A DNA stretch of 64,000 nucleotides from Devosia neptuniae (GCF_025452235.1 NZ_CP104965.1:372001-436000), one strand, 5' to 3'. Shown: positions 8,736-19,314, counted from the stretch's first letter. Numbers and translations are program-made. Notes: generated by a model from the sequence alone, not told the origin.

Positions 8736-9415
8736 TCGAGCAAGAGCCCGGCGATGCTGGCGCCATGTTGATCGATTCGCCGCTCCAGATTGTTCCCGAC
8801 TACTCCCACGAACGCGCCATGCAGGCGCGCGGGGCGCGTTTCGTCGCCGGGGTAGACGAGGCCGGGCGCGGGCCGCTGGCCGGGCCGGTGGTGGTTTCGG
8901 CCGTGGTGTTGGACCCGGACCGCATTCCCGATGGGCTCAACGATTCCAAGAAGCTGAGCGAAGAGCAGCGTGAGGCGTTATTCGCGCTGATCGTCGCTTC
9001 GGCGCATGTCGCGGTGGTGGTGGCCCCGCCCTCAATCATCTTGAGCCGCAATATTCGCGGGGCAACGTTGTGGGCCATGGCGCGGGCAGTCAATAGCCTG
9101 GGCGTGGCGGTGGATCGCGTGCTGGTGGATGGGCGCGATGTGCCCATGGGCCTGCCCTGCGATGGCACCGCGCTGATCGGCGGCGATGGGCGCAGCGTTT
9201 CGATCGCGGCGGCCTCGATTGTCGCCAAGGTCACGCGGGACCGGATGTGCGCGATCATGGATTGCGATGCACCCGACTTTGGTTTTGCCGGGCACAAGGG
9301 CTATGGCACGCCCCAACATTTGCGGGCGCTGACGGCGCATGGCCCGTGCCGGCACCACCGCGCCGAATTTGCCCCGGTGGCCGAGGCGCGGCTGCGGCTC
9401 ACGGTGGCAAACTAG
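8732..9415 (+). CDS. rnhB: Ribonuclease HII
   Basis: RNase HII removes ribonucleotides and RNA primers from DNA-RNA hybrids. The sequence shows the catalytic block GVDEAGRGPLAGP (D42, E43), the third acid in VDRVLVDGRD, the RNase HII block SIAAASIVAKVTRDR, and the final acid in MDCDAPDFGFAGHKGYGT. The GTG at 8732 overlaps the preceding stop; ATG 8765 is an equally possible start, since the first 25 residues are outside the catalytic core. The next gene is ccrM, 92 bp downstream. Confidence 0.93.
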   Translation: MIEQEPGDAGAMLIDSPLQIVPDYSHERAMQARGARFVAGVDEAGRGPLAGPVVVSAVVLDPDRIPDGLNDSKKLSEEQREALFALIVASAHVAVVVAPPSIILSRNIRGATLWAMARAVNSLGVAVDRVLVDGRDVPMGLPCDGTALIGGDGRSVSIAAASIVAKVTRDRMCAIMDCDAPDFGFAGHKGYGTPQHLRALTAHGPCRHHRAEFAPVAEARLRLTVAN

Positions 9416-9420
9416 CCCTC

Positions 9421-9436
9421 TTAACTCCCCGCTAAC
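9421..9436. promoter_or_regulatory. CtrA-like box 1 upstream of ccrM
   Basis: TTAA, seven bases, then CTAAC. This differs by one base from the CtrA consensus TTAA-N7-TTAAC. It lies about 72 bp before the ccrM start, right after the rnhB stop. Confidence 0.45.
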
Positions 9437-9481
9437 CCATTACGAACGCTCTTTTAACTCCTGCGGCGCTACAAAGGACGC

Positions 9482-10641
<1,160 letters not shown>

Positions 10642-10675
10642 TCCTGACCTCCAATCACTCTCAGGCTCTACTCCT

Positions 10676-10706
10676 GGCCGCCGGTTTGCCCCGGCGGCCT
10701 TTTTGT
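10676..10706 (+). terminator. Rho-independent terminator of ccrM
   Basis: A perfect 9-bp stem GGCCGCCGG/CCGGCGGCC with a six-base loop is followed by a T-rich tract (TTTTTG then TTTTTT). It lies 35 bp past the ccrM stop and also marks the end of the convergent mutY transcript. Confidence 0.88.
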
Positions 10707-10734
10707 TTTTTGGTGGGTTAGGCAGTTAGTGGCA

Positions 10735-11787
10735 CTATTCCAGCCCGGCCGCCGCCAGCACTTTGCGAAATAATGTCGGCAGCGCTTCCCCCTTGAGCGC
10801 CTTCGGTTCGGCCCACCAGCCTTTATCCAATCCGGTCGGAGCGACCGCGGCGGACCAGATTTCGAGTTCGAGGCGGAAGTGGGTGAAGATGTGGATGACT
10901 TGGCCGCGGTGATGCCAATCTCCTTGGACCGGGTAGGCAACCGCAGGCAGATCCACCGCCCAGTCGGAGGTTGGCACCTCGGTCATTTTGGCGAGCAGGC
11001 CCTTGTCGGGGCGGGTTTGCAGATACACGTCGCCGGCCGGGTCGGTCATGACGAAGGCGTGGCCCTTGCGCACCGGTCGCTCGGCTTTGGCGGCTTTGAG
11101 CGGATAGAGTGCGGGGTCCGCCGCCTTGGTGCCGACGCAACCCGGCTGGATAGGGCAGAGCATGCAGATGGCTGTGCGGGGGGCGCAGATGGTGGCGCCC
11201 AGGTCCATCATGGCCTGGGCGAAGTCCCCTGCTCTGCCGGGCACGGACGCCTGCAAGGCCGCGCGCAATTCCTCCTTGGCATCGCGCACCGGAACGGGCA
11301 GCGCGTAATAGCGGGCGAGGACACGATCGAGATTGCCATCGAGCACGGCGACCGGCTCGTCAAAGCAGATGGCGGCAATGGCGGCGCTGGTATAGGCGCC
11401 GATGCCCGGCAGGGTTTGCAAGGAGGTGGACGTGGTAGGAAATTTGCCGCCATGCTGGTTCACCACCGCCTGGGCGCAGGCATGCAGGTTTCTGGCGCGG
11501 GCGTAATAGCCAAGCCCGGCCCATTCCTTGAGTACGGCGTCGAGTGGGGCAGCGGCCAAGTCAAAAACCGTCGGCCAGAGACTGGTGAAGCGCAGGAAAT
11601 AGGCCTTTACCGCCGCGACGGTGGTCTGCTGCAACATGACTTCGCTGAGCCATATCCGATAGGGATCAGGCGCCATGCCCCTGGCCCGATCGGCCGGAGA
11701 GACGCGCCAGGGCAGGTCGCGGGCATGGGTGTCATACCAGGCAAGGACTGCGGCGGCATCAATGGGGGCGGGGTTGGGCAGGTGCAT
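10735..11787 (-). CDS. mutY: A/G-specific adenine glycosylase MutY
   Basis: MutY removes adenine mispaired with 8-oxoguanine. The 350-residue protein has the catalytic glutamate in WLSEVMLQQT (E49), the helix-hairpin-helix LPGIGAYTS, the catalytic aspartate in VLDGNLDRVL (D150), and four cysteines spaced C-X6-C-X2-C-X5-C for the 4Fe-4S cluster (CAPRTAIC, CMLC, CPIQPGC). The C-terminal NUDIX-like 8-oxoG recognition domain follows. ATG 11787 is chosen as the first start before the conserved helix; a longer frame upstream is not family-like. It is divergent from the DUF721 gene, a conserved arrangement in this order. Confidence 0.93.
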   Translation of the reverse strand: MHLPNPAPIDAAAVLAWYDTHARDLPWRVSPADRARGMAPDPYRIWLSEVMLQQTTVAAVKAYFLRFTSLWPTVFDLAAAPLDAVLKEWAGLGYYARARNLHACAQAVVNQHGGKFPTTSTSLQTLPGIGAYTSAAIAAICFDEPVAVLDGNLDRVLARYYALPVPVRDAKEELRAALQASVPGRAGDFAQAMMDLGATICAPRTAICMLCPIQPGCVGTKAADPALYPLKAAKAERPVRKGHAFVMTDPAGDVYLQTRPDKGLLAKMTEVPTSDWAVDLPAVAYPVQGDWHHRGQVIHIFTHFRLELEIWSAAVAPTGLDKGWWAEPKALKGEALPTLFRKVLAAAGLE

Positions 11788-11877
11788 CGTGGTGACGAAT
11801 AACCCCACCCCTACCCATCCCACAAGGGTTCCCTTGCGGGTTTGCCGGATTCCCGGGCGAGTGCTAGACCCTAGCCG

Positions 11878-12405
11878 ATGAGTGACGCCAGCAAACCTAA
11901 AGCCGAGATGGAACCCAAGCGCCGCAATCGCTCGGTGGCGCTGGCGGATGCGATTGCCGGCGCGCTGGATCCGGTGCTGAAAAAGCGCGGCTTTGCCAGC
12001 CGGGACATCATCACCCATTGGGGCGCGATGGCGCCCCGGCCTTATGACAAGGTGGCTATTCCCGACAAACTGGCCTGGCCGCGCGGGGAGCGGAGCGCGG
12101 AAGGGGCAACGCTTTATCTGCGCTGCGCACCGGGCCATGCGCTGGCCATCGCCCATGAGGGGCAGGCCATTGCCGCGGCGGTCAATCGCTATTTCGGCTA
12201 TGTGCTGGTGGGCCAGATTCGCCTCTCGGCTGAACCGTTCACCCCCGGTTCAGGGGCCAAAGAGCAAAAACCCATTCAACCGAGCCCGAGCGTGCAAGCA
12301 AAGGTCGGGGCCCAGGTGGCCAATATAGAAGATGAGGATCTGCGGGAAGCGTTGCGGGTATTAGGCCACGCGCTCTCCAGCAGATCGGAGCGAAATGGCA
12401 AATAG
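11878..12405 (+). CDS. DUF721 (DciA-like) protein
   Basis: A 175-residue basic protein with the DUF721 domain in the first two thirds (ALADAIAGALDPVLKKRGFA, WGAMAP, LYLRCAPGHALAIAHEGQAI, YFGYVLVGQIRL) and a disordered charged tail. DUF721 is the DciA family, which loads or stimulates the replicative helicase DnaB in bacteria lacking DnaC. Function here is inferred from family only. It is the first gene of a plus-strand run with the DsbA-like gene and smc. Confidence 0.82.
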   Translation: MSDASKPKAEMEPKRRNRSVALADAIAGALDPVLKKRGFASRDIITHWGAMAPRPYDKVAIPDKLAWPRGERSAEGATLYLRCAPGHALAIAHEGQAIAAAVNRYFGYVLVGQIRLSAEPFTPGSGAKEQKPIQPSPSVQAKVGAQVANIEDEDLREALRVLGHALSSRSERNGK

Positions 12406-12493
12406 TGCGTTCACCCGCTAGTGATGAATGTGCCCACTTGCCGACACCTTGTGCCCGTGTAGTGTCGCGCACACCATAAAAGGAGCGCCAGAA

Positions 12494-13300
12494 GTGAAAT
12501 TTACCCGCCGTGACACCCTAATCCTTGCCGCCGCAGCCTCGGCGCTAAGCCTTTGCGGCGTCGCCACGGCCAATGCCGCGGAAGGCGACGTGGTTGACCA
12601 GGCCAAGCTGATGGCGCCCGCCGGCGGCATGCCCGACCATGTCCAGGGCAGCGACACCGCTCCGGTCACTGTCATCGAATATGCTTCGCCCACCTGCCCG
12701 CATTGCGCGACCTTCGCCAATACCGTGCTGCCCGAATTCGTCAGCGCCTATGTCAATACCGGCAAGGTCAAGCTGATCACCCGCCCCTTCGTGCGCAATG
12801 TGCTGGATGCGGCCGTGTTCATGCTGGCCGAGGCTGCCGGCCCGACCAATTACCACAATGTGCTGGCGACCTATTTCAAGACCCAGAACGATTGGGCGGC
12901 TTCGGAAGCTCCGCGCGACAAAATCCTCGAAATCGCCAAGCAGCTCGGCTTTACCCAGGAAACCTTCGACGCCGCCTTGACGAATCAGGCGCTGTTCACC
13001 GGGATGGAAGCCATGCGCGATCAGGCGCTCAATGACTTCGGTCTGCAGGGCACCCCGACCTTCTATGTCAATGGCAAGACGCTCACCGGTGACAAGACGC
13101 TCGAGCAGCTCGCTGCTGAAATCGATCCGCTGGTGCCTGCCGATTTCGTGCCGACCGAGCCCACTGCTGCAGCTCCCGCCGCCGCGCCGGCAGCAACGCC
13201 TGCCGCTCCTGCCGCACCCGCCGCTCCTGCTGCAACCGACACGATGGCTCCGGCTGCTCCTGCAGCTGAGACGGCTACACCGGTTACCCCTGCGCAGTAA
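12494..13300 (+). CDS. DsbA-family thiol:disulfide oxidoreductase with Ala/Pro tail
   Basis: The 268-residue protein begins with a cleavable signal carrying a twin arginine (KFTRRDTLIL), so Tat export is possible. The mature part is a thioredoxin/DsbA fold with the active site CPHC (C68, C71) and the cis-proline loop GTPTFYVNG. The last 45-50 residues are an Ala/Pro/Thr-rich low-complexity tail, likely a flexible periplasmic extension. GTG 12494 is chosen because AGGAG lies 10 bases upstream. It lies between the DUF721 gene and smc. It probably oxidises periplasmic cysteines; the absence of a DsbB gene nearby leaves its redox partner open. Confidence 0.85.
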   Translation: MKFTRRDTLILAAAASALSLCGVATANAAEGDVVDQAKLMAPAGGMPDHVQGSDTAPVTVIEYASPTCPHCATFANTVLPEFVSAYVNTGKVKLITRPFVRNVLDAAVFMLAEAAGPTNYHNVLATYFKTQNDWAASEAPRDKILEIAKQLGFTQETFDAALTNQALFTGMEAMRDQALNDFGLQGTPTFYVNGKTLTGDKTLEQLAAEIDPLVPADFVPTEPTAAAPAAAPAATPAAPAAPAAPAATDTMAPAAPAAETATPVTPAQ

Positions 13301-13312
13301 CGGCCGCAATCT

Positions 13313-13351
13313 TTGCCTCCCCCTGCGGGGGAGGTCGCCCTTTGGGCGAGG
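13313..13351. repeat. GC-rich double hairpin before smc
   Basis: CCTCCCCC/GGGGGAGG closes on three bases and is followed by GCCC-TTT-GGGC. The second hairpin ends just before the smc start and includes its GGGCGAGG ribosome binding site. Similar CCTCCCCCT..AGGGGGAGG units recur elsewhere in the window (for example after gcvPB), so it looks like a dispersed intergenic repeat that could also attenuate smc expression. No T tract is present. Confidence 0.5.
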
Positions 13352-13356
13352 CGGCC

Positions 13357-16300
13357 ATGAAATTCTCCCGCCTCAAGCTGCATGGCTTCAAATCGTTCAG
13401 CGATGAAACCGTGCTGGTCATGGAGCCGGGGCTGACCGGCATTGTCGGGCCTAATGGCTGCGGCAAATCCAATCTCGTAGAAGCCATGCGCTGGGTGATG
13501 GGCGAAAGCTCATACAAGGCTATGCGCGCTTCGGGCATGGATGACGTGATCTTTTCGGGCTCGGGCAATCGGCCGGCACGCAATACTGCCGAAGTCACGC
13601 TCGTGCTCGACAATACCGACCGCACCGCGCCCGCCGCCCTCAACAATGCCGATGTGCTTGAAGTCACCCGCCGGATCGAGCGGGAGGCCGGCTCGGTTTA
13701 TCGCGTCAATGGCAAGGAAGTGCGCGCCCGCGACGTGCAATTGCTGTTTGCCGATGCCTCGACCGGCGCCCACTCGCCCGCCATGGTGCGGCAGGGGCAG
13801 ATTGGCGAATTGATCGCCGCCAAGCCGACCGCGCGCCGGGCATTGCTTGAAGAAGCGGCCGGTATTTCGGGGCTGCATTCCCGCCGGCATGAGGCCGAGC
13901 TGCGGCTGCGCGCGGCCGAGAGCAATCTTGAGCGCGTCGACGATATTATCGGCCAGGTCGATACCCAGCTCGAAACGCTCAAGCGCCAGGCGCGGCTGGC
14001 CAATCGCTATCGCTCACTCTCGGGCGATATTCGCCGGGCCGAAGCCACGCTGTTCCATATCCGCTGGGTTGCCGCGCGCTTTGCCGAGAAGGAAACCGAG
14101 GCACAACAGGCCGTGTTGATCCGCGAATTGGCGGATGCGACCCATCTCGAATTGCAGGCGCAAAAGGTGTTGGAAGCGGCCGATGCCGCACTACAGCCCT
14201 TGCGCGACCGCGAGGCGGTGACCGGGGCGGTGCTGCAGCGCTATACGATTCTGAACGAGCAATTGGCCGAAGAAGCCCGCCGCGCCAGCAGCCGCCGCGC
14301 CGAACTGGAAGACCGTATCCGCCAACTCGCCGCCGACGGCGAGCGCGAGCGCCTGTTGGTGGAAGAAAGCGAAGTCACGCTCGCCGCCTATGAAGAAGAA
14401 TTAGTGCAGCTGGCCGAAGAGGGTGAGGCGGCACAGGCCGATTTCGACCGCGCCCGCGGCGAGGCCGAGACGGCCAGCGCTGCCGTGAGTACCGCGGAAG
14501 CGCGGGCACGTGCTGCAGCTGATGCGCTGGCGCAGGTGCGGGCACGGCGTAGTCAGGCGCAACGCAGTGCTGAAGACGCCGCCGGACGAATTGCCCGGCT
14601 CGGCCAACAGATTGCCGAAGTCGAGCAGGAAGCCAGCACGATTGCGGCCAAGCTCGATGCGGATGCGACGCTGACCCTGAAGCGCGCGGCCTTGGAAGAA
14701 GCGCAGGCGAGTGCCGCGACGGCCGAAGAAATGGCTGTCCTTGCCGAGGAAGCCACCGCCGACGCGCAGACCCGGCTCGATGATGCTCAGCCCCGGTTGG
14801 CCGAAATCGAAGCGGCGCTGACGCGGCTGGAATCGGAAGCCTCGACCCTGGGCAAGATGCTCAATGTGGGTGCCAGCCTCTGGCCGGCCATTGTCGATCA
14901 GCTCAGCGTGCAATCGGGCTATGAAACCGCGCTTGGCGCCGCTTTGGGGGATGATCTTGAAGCGTCGTCCGACGCGGGTGCGCCAATGCATTGGTCGGTG
15001 GCCATCGAGGATTATATCGACCCGGCTTTGCCGCAGGCGGCCGAGTCCCTGTCACGTTATGTGACGGGCAATGCGCTGCTCAAGCGGCGACTGGACCAGA
15101 TCGGGATTGTCGATGCCGTTGACGGCCCGGCACTGATGCATGCGCTCAAGCCCGGTCAGCGGCTGGTGACGCTGGATGGCGCACTATGGCGCTGGGATGG
15201 CTTCGTTGCCGCCGCTGATGCACCGAGCCCGGCCGCGCAGCGCTTGGCGCAGCGCAATCGGCTGGCCGAACTCGATGCCGAAATCACCCGCGCGCGGGGC
15301 GAGCGCAATGCGGCCAGGCGTGATGTCGAGGCGTTGACCAGTGCGCTCACCACCGCGCGGCAGGACGAGAAGAACCAGCGTGAAGCCTGGCGCATGGCCC
15401 AGCATGCCATTGGCGCAGCACAAGCTGAAGTCGACCGGGCGCAGCGGGCCATTGGCGATCTGACCACTCGCCAATCGGCGCTGGAGGAAGCCCGCGCTCG
15501 TCTTGCAGCAAGCCTGGCCGAAGCCGAGGCGATGCGCGAACAGGCCGAAAGCCTCCTGGAAGAAGCCGGCGAAGAGGGCGAAGCGGCCGAAATAGCCGAG
15601 GATTTGCAGGCGGCGCTTGCCGCCGCGCGGGAAAAGGCTGATCAGGCCCGCCTCAAGCTGGGCAGTTTTGAGACGGCCGCGCGCATGCGCGACAATCGCC
15701 TCAGCCAATTGCAGCGCGACAGCATGGCCTGGACCCGCCGCCGCGACGGGGCCATGGCCCAATTGGCAACGCTGGATCAACGAACCGCCGAAGTCAGCAC
15801 GCAATTGACCAGCGTCACCGAAACGCCGGACGGCTTTGCCGCGCGCCGGGCGCAGCTGGAAGACCAGATCGAAACAGCCACGATTGACCACAAAGCGGCG
15901 GGCGACCGGCTGAACCTGGCCCAAACCGGCTACCGCGAAGCCGACAAGGCACTCAAATCAGCCAGCGATATTCTGGCCAATGCGCGGATCGAGCTGACCC
16001 GCGTCGAAGAACGTATCAAGGGCATTATCGCCCAGCGCCAGCAGATCGAGCGGCAGATTGAGGAAACGCTAGATATTCCCGCCAGCAAGACGCTGGAAGT
16101 CTCGGGGATCAAGCCCGAGGAGGCCCTGCCGGCCGAAAGCGTCATCGAGCAGAAGGTCGACCGGCTCAAGGCCGAGCGTGAGCGGTTGGGCGGGGTCAAC
16201 CTTTCGGCGGAGAAGGAAGCCGAGGAGGTACAGGAAAAGCTCGATACCATGGTCAAGGACCGGGACGATCTGATCGAGGCCATTGCCAAGCTGCGCACCG

Positions 16301-16812
16301 GTATCCAATCGCTCAACCGGGAAGGCCGCGCACGGCTCAATGAGGCCTTCGTCAAGGTCAACGAGCATTTCCAGGAGCTGTTCACCACCCTGTTCGGCGG
16401 CGGCACGGCGGAGCTGACCTTTGTCGAAAGCGACGATCCGCTGGAAGCGGGCCTCGAAATCATCGCCCGTCCGCCCGGCAAGAAGCCACAGACCATGACG
16501 CTGCTGTCGGGTGGCGAACAGGCGCTGACGGCGATGAGCCTGATCTTTGCGGTCTTCCTCACCAATCCGGCGCCGATCTGCGTGCTCGACGAAGTGGACG
16601 CCCCGCTCGACGACGCCAATGTGGAGCGGTTCTGCAACCTGCTCGATTCCATGCGCCAGCGCACCAATACGCGCTTCATGGTGATCACCCACAATCCGAT
16701 CACCATGAGCCGGGTCGATCGCCTGTTCGGCGTAACCATGGCCGAGCGCGGCGTCAGCCAGCTGGTGTCGGTAGATCTGACCACGGCCGAGACATTTCTC
16801 GAGGCGGTTTGA
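13357..16812 (+). CDS. smc: Chromosome partition protein SMC
   Basis: The 1151-residue condensin ATPase organises and segregates the chromosome. Walker A is GPNGCGKSN at residues 31-39. Long coiled coils rich in Ala/Glu/Arg run from about 165 to 500 and 630 to 1000, with a globular hinge between (about 505-620). The C-terminal head has the ABC signature LLSGGEQAL near 1049 and Walker B CVLDEVDAPLDD near 1074. Length is normal for the family. ATG 13357 follows GGGCGAGG; an upstream TTG is less likely. ScpA and ScpB are not in this window. Confidence 0.96.
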   Translation: MKFSRLKLHGFKSFSDETVLVMEPGLTGIVGPNGCGKSNLVEAMRWVMGESSYKAMRASGMDDVIFSGSGNRPARNTAEVTLVLDNTDRTAPAALNNADVLEVTRRIEREAGSVYRVNGKEVRARDVQLLFADASTGAHSPAMVRQGQIGELIAAKPTARRALLEEAAGISGLHSRRHEAELRLRAAESNLERVDDIIGQVDTQLETLKRQARLANRYRSLSGDIRRAEATLFHIRWVAARFAEKETEAQQAVLIRELADATHLELQAQKVLEAADAALQPLRDREAVTGAVLQRYTILNEQLAEEARRASSRRAELEDRIRQLAADGERERLLVEESEVTLAAYEEELVQLAEEGEAAQADFDRARGEAETASAAVSTAEARARAAADALAQVRARRSQAQRSAEDAAGRIARLGQQIAEVEQEASTIAAKLDADATLTLKRAALEEAQASAATAEEMAVLAEEATADAQTRLDDAQPRLAEIEAALTRLESEASTLGKMLNVGASLWPAIVDQLSVQSGYETALGAALGDDLEASSDAGAPMHWSVAIEDYIDPALPQAAESLSRYVTGNALLKRRLDQIGIVDAVDGPALMHALKPGQRLVTLDGALWRWDGFVAAADAPSPAAQRLAQRNRLAELDAEITRARGERNAARRDVEALTSALTTARQDEKNQREAWRMAQHAIGAAQAEVDRAQRAIGDLTTRQSALEEARARLAASLAEAEAMREQAESLLEEAGEEGEAAEIAEDLQAALAAAREKADQARLKLGSFETAARMRDNRLSQLQRDSMAWTRRRDGAMAQLATLDQRTAEVSTQLTSVTETPDGFAARRAQLEDQIETATIDHKAAGDRLNLAQTGYREADKALKSASDILANARIELTRVEERIKGIIAQRQQIERQIEETLDIPASKTLEVSGIKPEEALPAESVIEQKVDRLKAERERLGGVNLSAEKEAEEVQEKLDTMVKDRDDLIEAIAKLRTGIQSLNREGRARLNEAFVKVNEHFQELFTTLFGGGTAELTFVESDDPLEAGLEIIARPPGKKPQTMTLLSGGEQALTAMSLIFAVFLTNPAPICVLDEVDAPLDDANVERFCNLLDSMRQRTNTRFMVITHNPITMSRVDRLFGVTMAERGVSQLVSVDLTTAETFLEAV

Positions 16813-16999
16813 TCGGTCTCCTGCGGTTGTTTGTGCGATCTCGCCACACTCATCGAGCGCCACCCATCACCCAAAATTGCCCAGAATCCCCCCGTCCTTG
16901 CCTCCACTTTGCCATGCTTGGGTGTGGACAGCATGCCGCACCCCCGCTCAAAGCCAAAAAACCATTTTAAATCAAGAAATTACGCCGCCGCAACGAATC

Positions 17000-17028
17000 T
17001 TGACACTGTGTTACCCCACCACTATGTT
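17000..17028 (+). promoter_or_regulatory. Sigma-70-type promoter of the atp F0 operon
   Basis: TTGACA (17000-17005), a 17-bp spacer and TATGTT (17023-17028) form a near-consensus promoter about 65 bp before the atpI start. The rest of the 280 bp gap after smc shows no gene. Confidence 0.7.
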
Positions 17029-17092
17029 GCGCGCGACTTAAAAGGCGCCCCGGATAAACCCGGGTCAAAGCCGGGCCGAGGGGAGCGAGCGG

Positions 17093-17482
17093 ATGGCAAA
17101 ACCGCAAGATACCAAAGGCCAGGATAGTGGCGCTGATGGGGTGACGCGCGATCTCGCATCGCGTATTGCCTCTGCCAAGCGGAGCCGCGCAGCCGAGGAC
17201 AATAGAGCCTTGGCGAATGGTTCCCACGACACGAGCGGTATGGCGCGCGGCATGCGCATCGGCACCGAATTCGTGGCGGCGATCGTGATAGGGGGCATTC
17301 TCGGCTACCTGATCGATCTTGGACTGGGCACCAGCCCCTGGGGATTGCTCATCATGTTCATGATGGGTTTTGCCGCTGGAATACTCAATGTCACCCGAGC
17401 GGTGGCCGAATTGAATGCCGCATCGCCTCCCCCGCCTGGGCCCAAGCCTGACGCGGAAGACGACAAGCGGATTGAACACTGA
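17093..17482 (+). CDS. atpI: ATP synthase assembly factor AtpI/AtpZ
   Basis: A 129-residue protein with a charged N-terminal half and two membrane segments (FVAAIVIGGILGYLIDL and LLIMFMMGFAAGIL), the AtpZ/AtpI layout. AtpI helps assemble the c-ring and may affect Mg or Ca uptake; it is not part of the finished enzyme. It opens the F0 operon, with AGGGGAGCGAGCGG before the ATG. Confidence 0.88.
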   Translation: MAKPQDTKGQDSGADGVTRDLASRIASAKRSRAAEDNRALANGSHDTSGMARGMRIGTEFVAAIVIGGILGYLIDLGLGTSPWGLLIMFMMGFAAGILNVTRAVAELNAASPPPPGPKPDAEDDKRIEH

Positions 17483-17506
17483 TGACGACGCGCAAGGGGC
17501 TCTGTT

Positions 17507-18280
17507 TTGGCCGGTACTGACCCGATCCACCAGTTTGTCATCGAGGACATGATCCCCATCCATGTGGGTGGCGATGGCACCGCAGGCAGCGGGCTGAACC
17601 TGTCCTTCACCAATTCGTCGCTCTTTATGGTGCTGACGGTTTTGGCAATTACCACTTTCGTGCTGCTGGCCTCGAGCCGCAAGCAGTTGGTGCCTTCGAG
17701 GCTGCAACTCACGGGCGAACTAGCCTATGAATTCGTGGCCAATATGTTGCGCAGCTCGGCTGGCACCGAAGGCATGAAATTCTTCCCCTTCGTGTTCTCG
17801 CTGTTTGCCTTCGTGCTGACCGCCAACATGTTCGGCATGATCCCCTATTTCTTCACCGTCACCAGCCACATCATCGTCACTGTGGCTCTGGCCTTGCTGG
17901 TGATGAGCGTAGTCGTGATCTACGGTTTTGTCCGTCACGGCTTCAAGTTCCTCAAGCTTTTCGTCCCCTCGGGCGTGCCGGCCTATGTGCTGCCGATCGT
18001 GGTGCCGATCGAAATCATCTCCTTCCTGTCCCGCCCGATTAGCCTCTCCGTCCGACTGTTCGGCAACATCCTGGCTGGCCACATCACCCTCAAGGTGTTT
18101 GCCGGTTTCGTGGTGAGCCTGGGCGCCGCCGGCTTCCTCGGCTGGCTGGGTGCGATCCTGCCACTGTTCATGACGGTGGCGCTGACAGCCCTCGAATTCC
18201 TCGTTGCAGCAGTGCAGGCCTATGTGTTTGCAGTTCTGACTTCGATGTATCTCAACGACGCGGTTCACCCTTCACACTGA
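17507..18280 (+). CDS. atpB: F0F1 ATP synthase subunit a
   Basis: A 257-residue membrane protein that forms the proton half-channels next to the c-ring. The essential arginine lies in [13 protein letters not shown]. Five to six transmembrane segments are visible, and the C-terminus [18 protein letters not shown] is typical. No ATG is available at the right position; TTG 17507 follows AAGGGG and gives [10 protein letters not shown], matching the family N-terminus. It lies 24 bp after atpI. Confidence 0.94.
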   Translation: MAGTDPIHQFVIEDMIPIHVGGDGTAGSGLNLSFTNSSLFMVLTVLAITTFVLLASSRKQLVPSRLQLTGELAYEFVANMLRSSAGTEGMKFFPFVFSLFAFVLTANMFGMIPYFFTVTSHIIVTVALALLVMSVVVIYGFVRHGFKFLKLFVPSGVPAYVLPIVVPIEIISFLSRPISLSVRLFGNILAGHITLKVFAGFVVSLGAAGFLGWLGAILPLFMTVALTALEFLVAAVQAYVFAVLTSMYLNDAVHPSH

Positions 18281-18342
18281 GCGTTGAGTCCCTCAACGGC
18301 GGGCCCCGCCGGCAAACTACGACCCTTGAAAGGACTACAAAA

Positions 18343-18570
18343 ATGGATGCTGAAGCCGCAAAGTTTATCGGCGCTGGTATTGCAACTCTTGGTATGGCCG
18401 GCGCTGCCCTGGGCGTGTCGAACATCTTCTCGAACTTCCTGTCGGGCGCCCTGCGCAACCCGTCGGCTGCTCCGAGCCAGACCGGTAACCTGATTTTCGG
18501 TATGGCCATGACCGAAGCTCTGGGCATCTTCTCGTTCCTGGTTGCCCTGATCCTGCTGTTCGTCGCTTAA
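18343..18570 (+). CDS. atpE: F0F1 ATP synthase subunit c
   Basis: A 75-residue two-helix proteolipid that forms the rotor ring. The proton-carrying glutamate is E58 in [10 protein letters not shown], and the polar loop is ALRNPSA. Helix 1 carries the GxGxA-like GAGIATLG packing motif. The ribosome binding site is GAAAGGACTACAAAA. The downstream hairpin may keep its transcript more abundant than the later genes of the operon. Confidence 0.95.
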   Translation: MDAEAAKFIGAGIATLGMAGAALGVSNIFSNFLSGALRNPSAAPSQTGNLIFGMAMTEALGIFSFLVALILLFVA

Positions 18571-18593
18571 TAAGCGCGACTGCATGCCTTTTC

Positions 18594-18618
18594 TGCAGCC
18601 GGGGCCAACCCGGCTGCA
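18594..18618 (+). other. Perfect hairpin between atpE and atpF'
   Basis: TGCAGCCGGG and CCCGGCTGCA form a 10-bp perfect stem with loop GCCAA in the 100 bp gap after atpE. Only TT follows, so it is not a full terminator. It may be an mRNA 3' stabiliser or processing site that raises the amount of atpE message, since about 10 or more c subunits are needed per enzyme. That role is inference. Confidence 0.5.
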
Positions 18619-18670
18619 TTCTATCGTCCGGCTTTCCGCCGGCTGACCGGATTTAACGGGACCTCACCTG

Positions 18671-19312
18671 ATGGTAACGCAAGCCTACGCCCAAGAGGCA
18701 GCAGCCCCGGCTGAAGAACATGTCGATGGCGCGGTCGATGCGACCCATGCCGATCCGGCACATGCCGACCCGACCGCCGATACCCATGCCACTACCGAGG
18801 CGCATGGCGGCGAGCATGGTTCGGACATCTTCCCGCCATTCGACCCGGCGACCTTCCCCTCGCAATTGCTGTGGCTGGCGATCAGCTTCGCCGCGCTCTA
18901 TCTGCTGATGAGCAAGGTGGCCCTGCCCCGCGTCGGCTCCATCCTGGCCGACCGCAAGGCCAAGATCGACGCAGACCTCGCCGCCGCCGATGCCAGCCGC
19001 CAGAAGACCGACGCCGCCATTGCCGCCTATGAGGCAGCCCTAGCCGACGCCAAGTCCAAGGCCCAGGGCATCGCCGCCCAGACCAGCGACGCGATCAAGA
19101 CCGAACTGGCCAGCAAGCGCCAGGCCGTGGAAGCCGATCTCTCTGCCAAGGTCGCGACCGCCGAAGCCCGCATCGCCACCACCAAGGCCGAAGCCATGAC
19201 CCATGTCGACGAGATTGCCGCTGAAACGGCACAGACCGTCGTCACCCAGCTCGTCGGCGATATTCCGAGCGAGAGCGTCAAGGCCGCCGTGGCCAAGGCG
19301 AGCAAGGAGTAA
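18671..19312 (+). CDS. atpF': F0F1 ATP synthase subunit b' (AtpF2/AtpG)
   Basis: A 213-residue peripheral-stalk subunit. The N-terminal 50 residues are rich in His, Asp and Ala (repeated HADP-type units) and precede one membrane helix (PSQLLWLAISFAALYLLMS). A long Ala-rich coiled coil follows. Paired b and b' subunits are characteristic of alphaproteobacteria and phototrophs. It lies 2 bp before atpF. The His/Asp-rich N-terminal extension is longer than in many homologues. Confidence 0.9.
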   Translation: MVTQAYAQEAAAPAEEHVDGAVDATHADPAHADPTADTHATTEAHGGEHGSDIFPPFDPATFPSQLLWLAISFAALYLLMSKVALPRVGSILADRKAKIDADLAAADASRQKTDAAIAAYEAALADAKSKAQGIAAQTSDAIKTELASKRQAVEADLSAKVATAEARIATTKAEAMTHVDEIAAETAQTVVTQLVGDIPSESVKAAVAKASKE

Positions 19313-19314
19313 GC

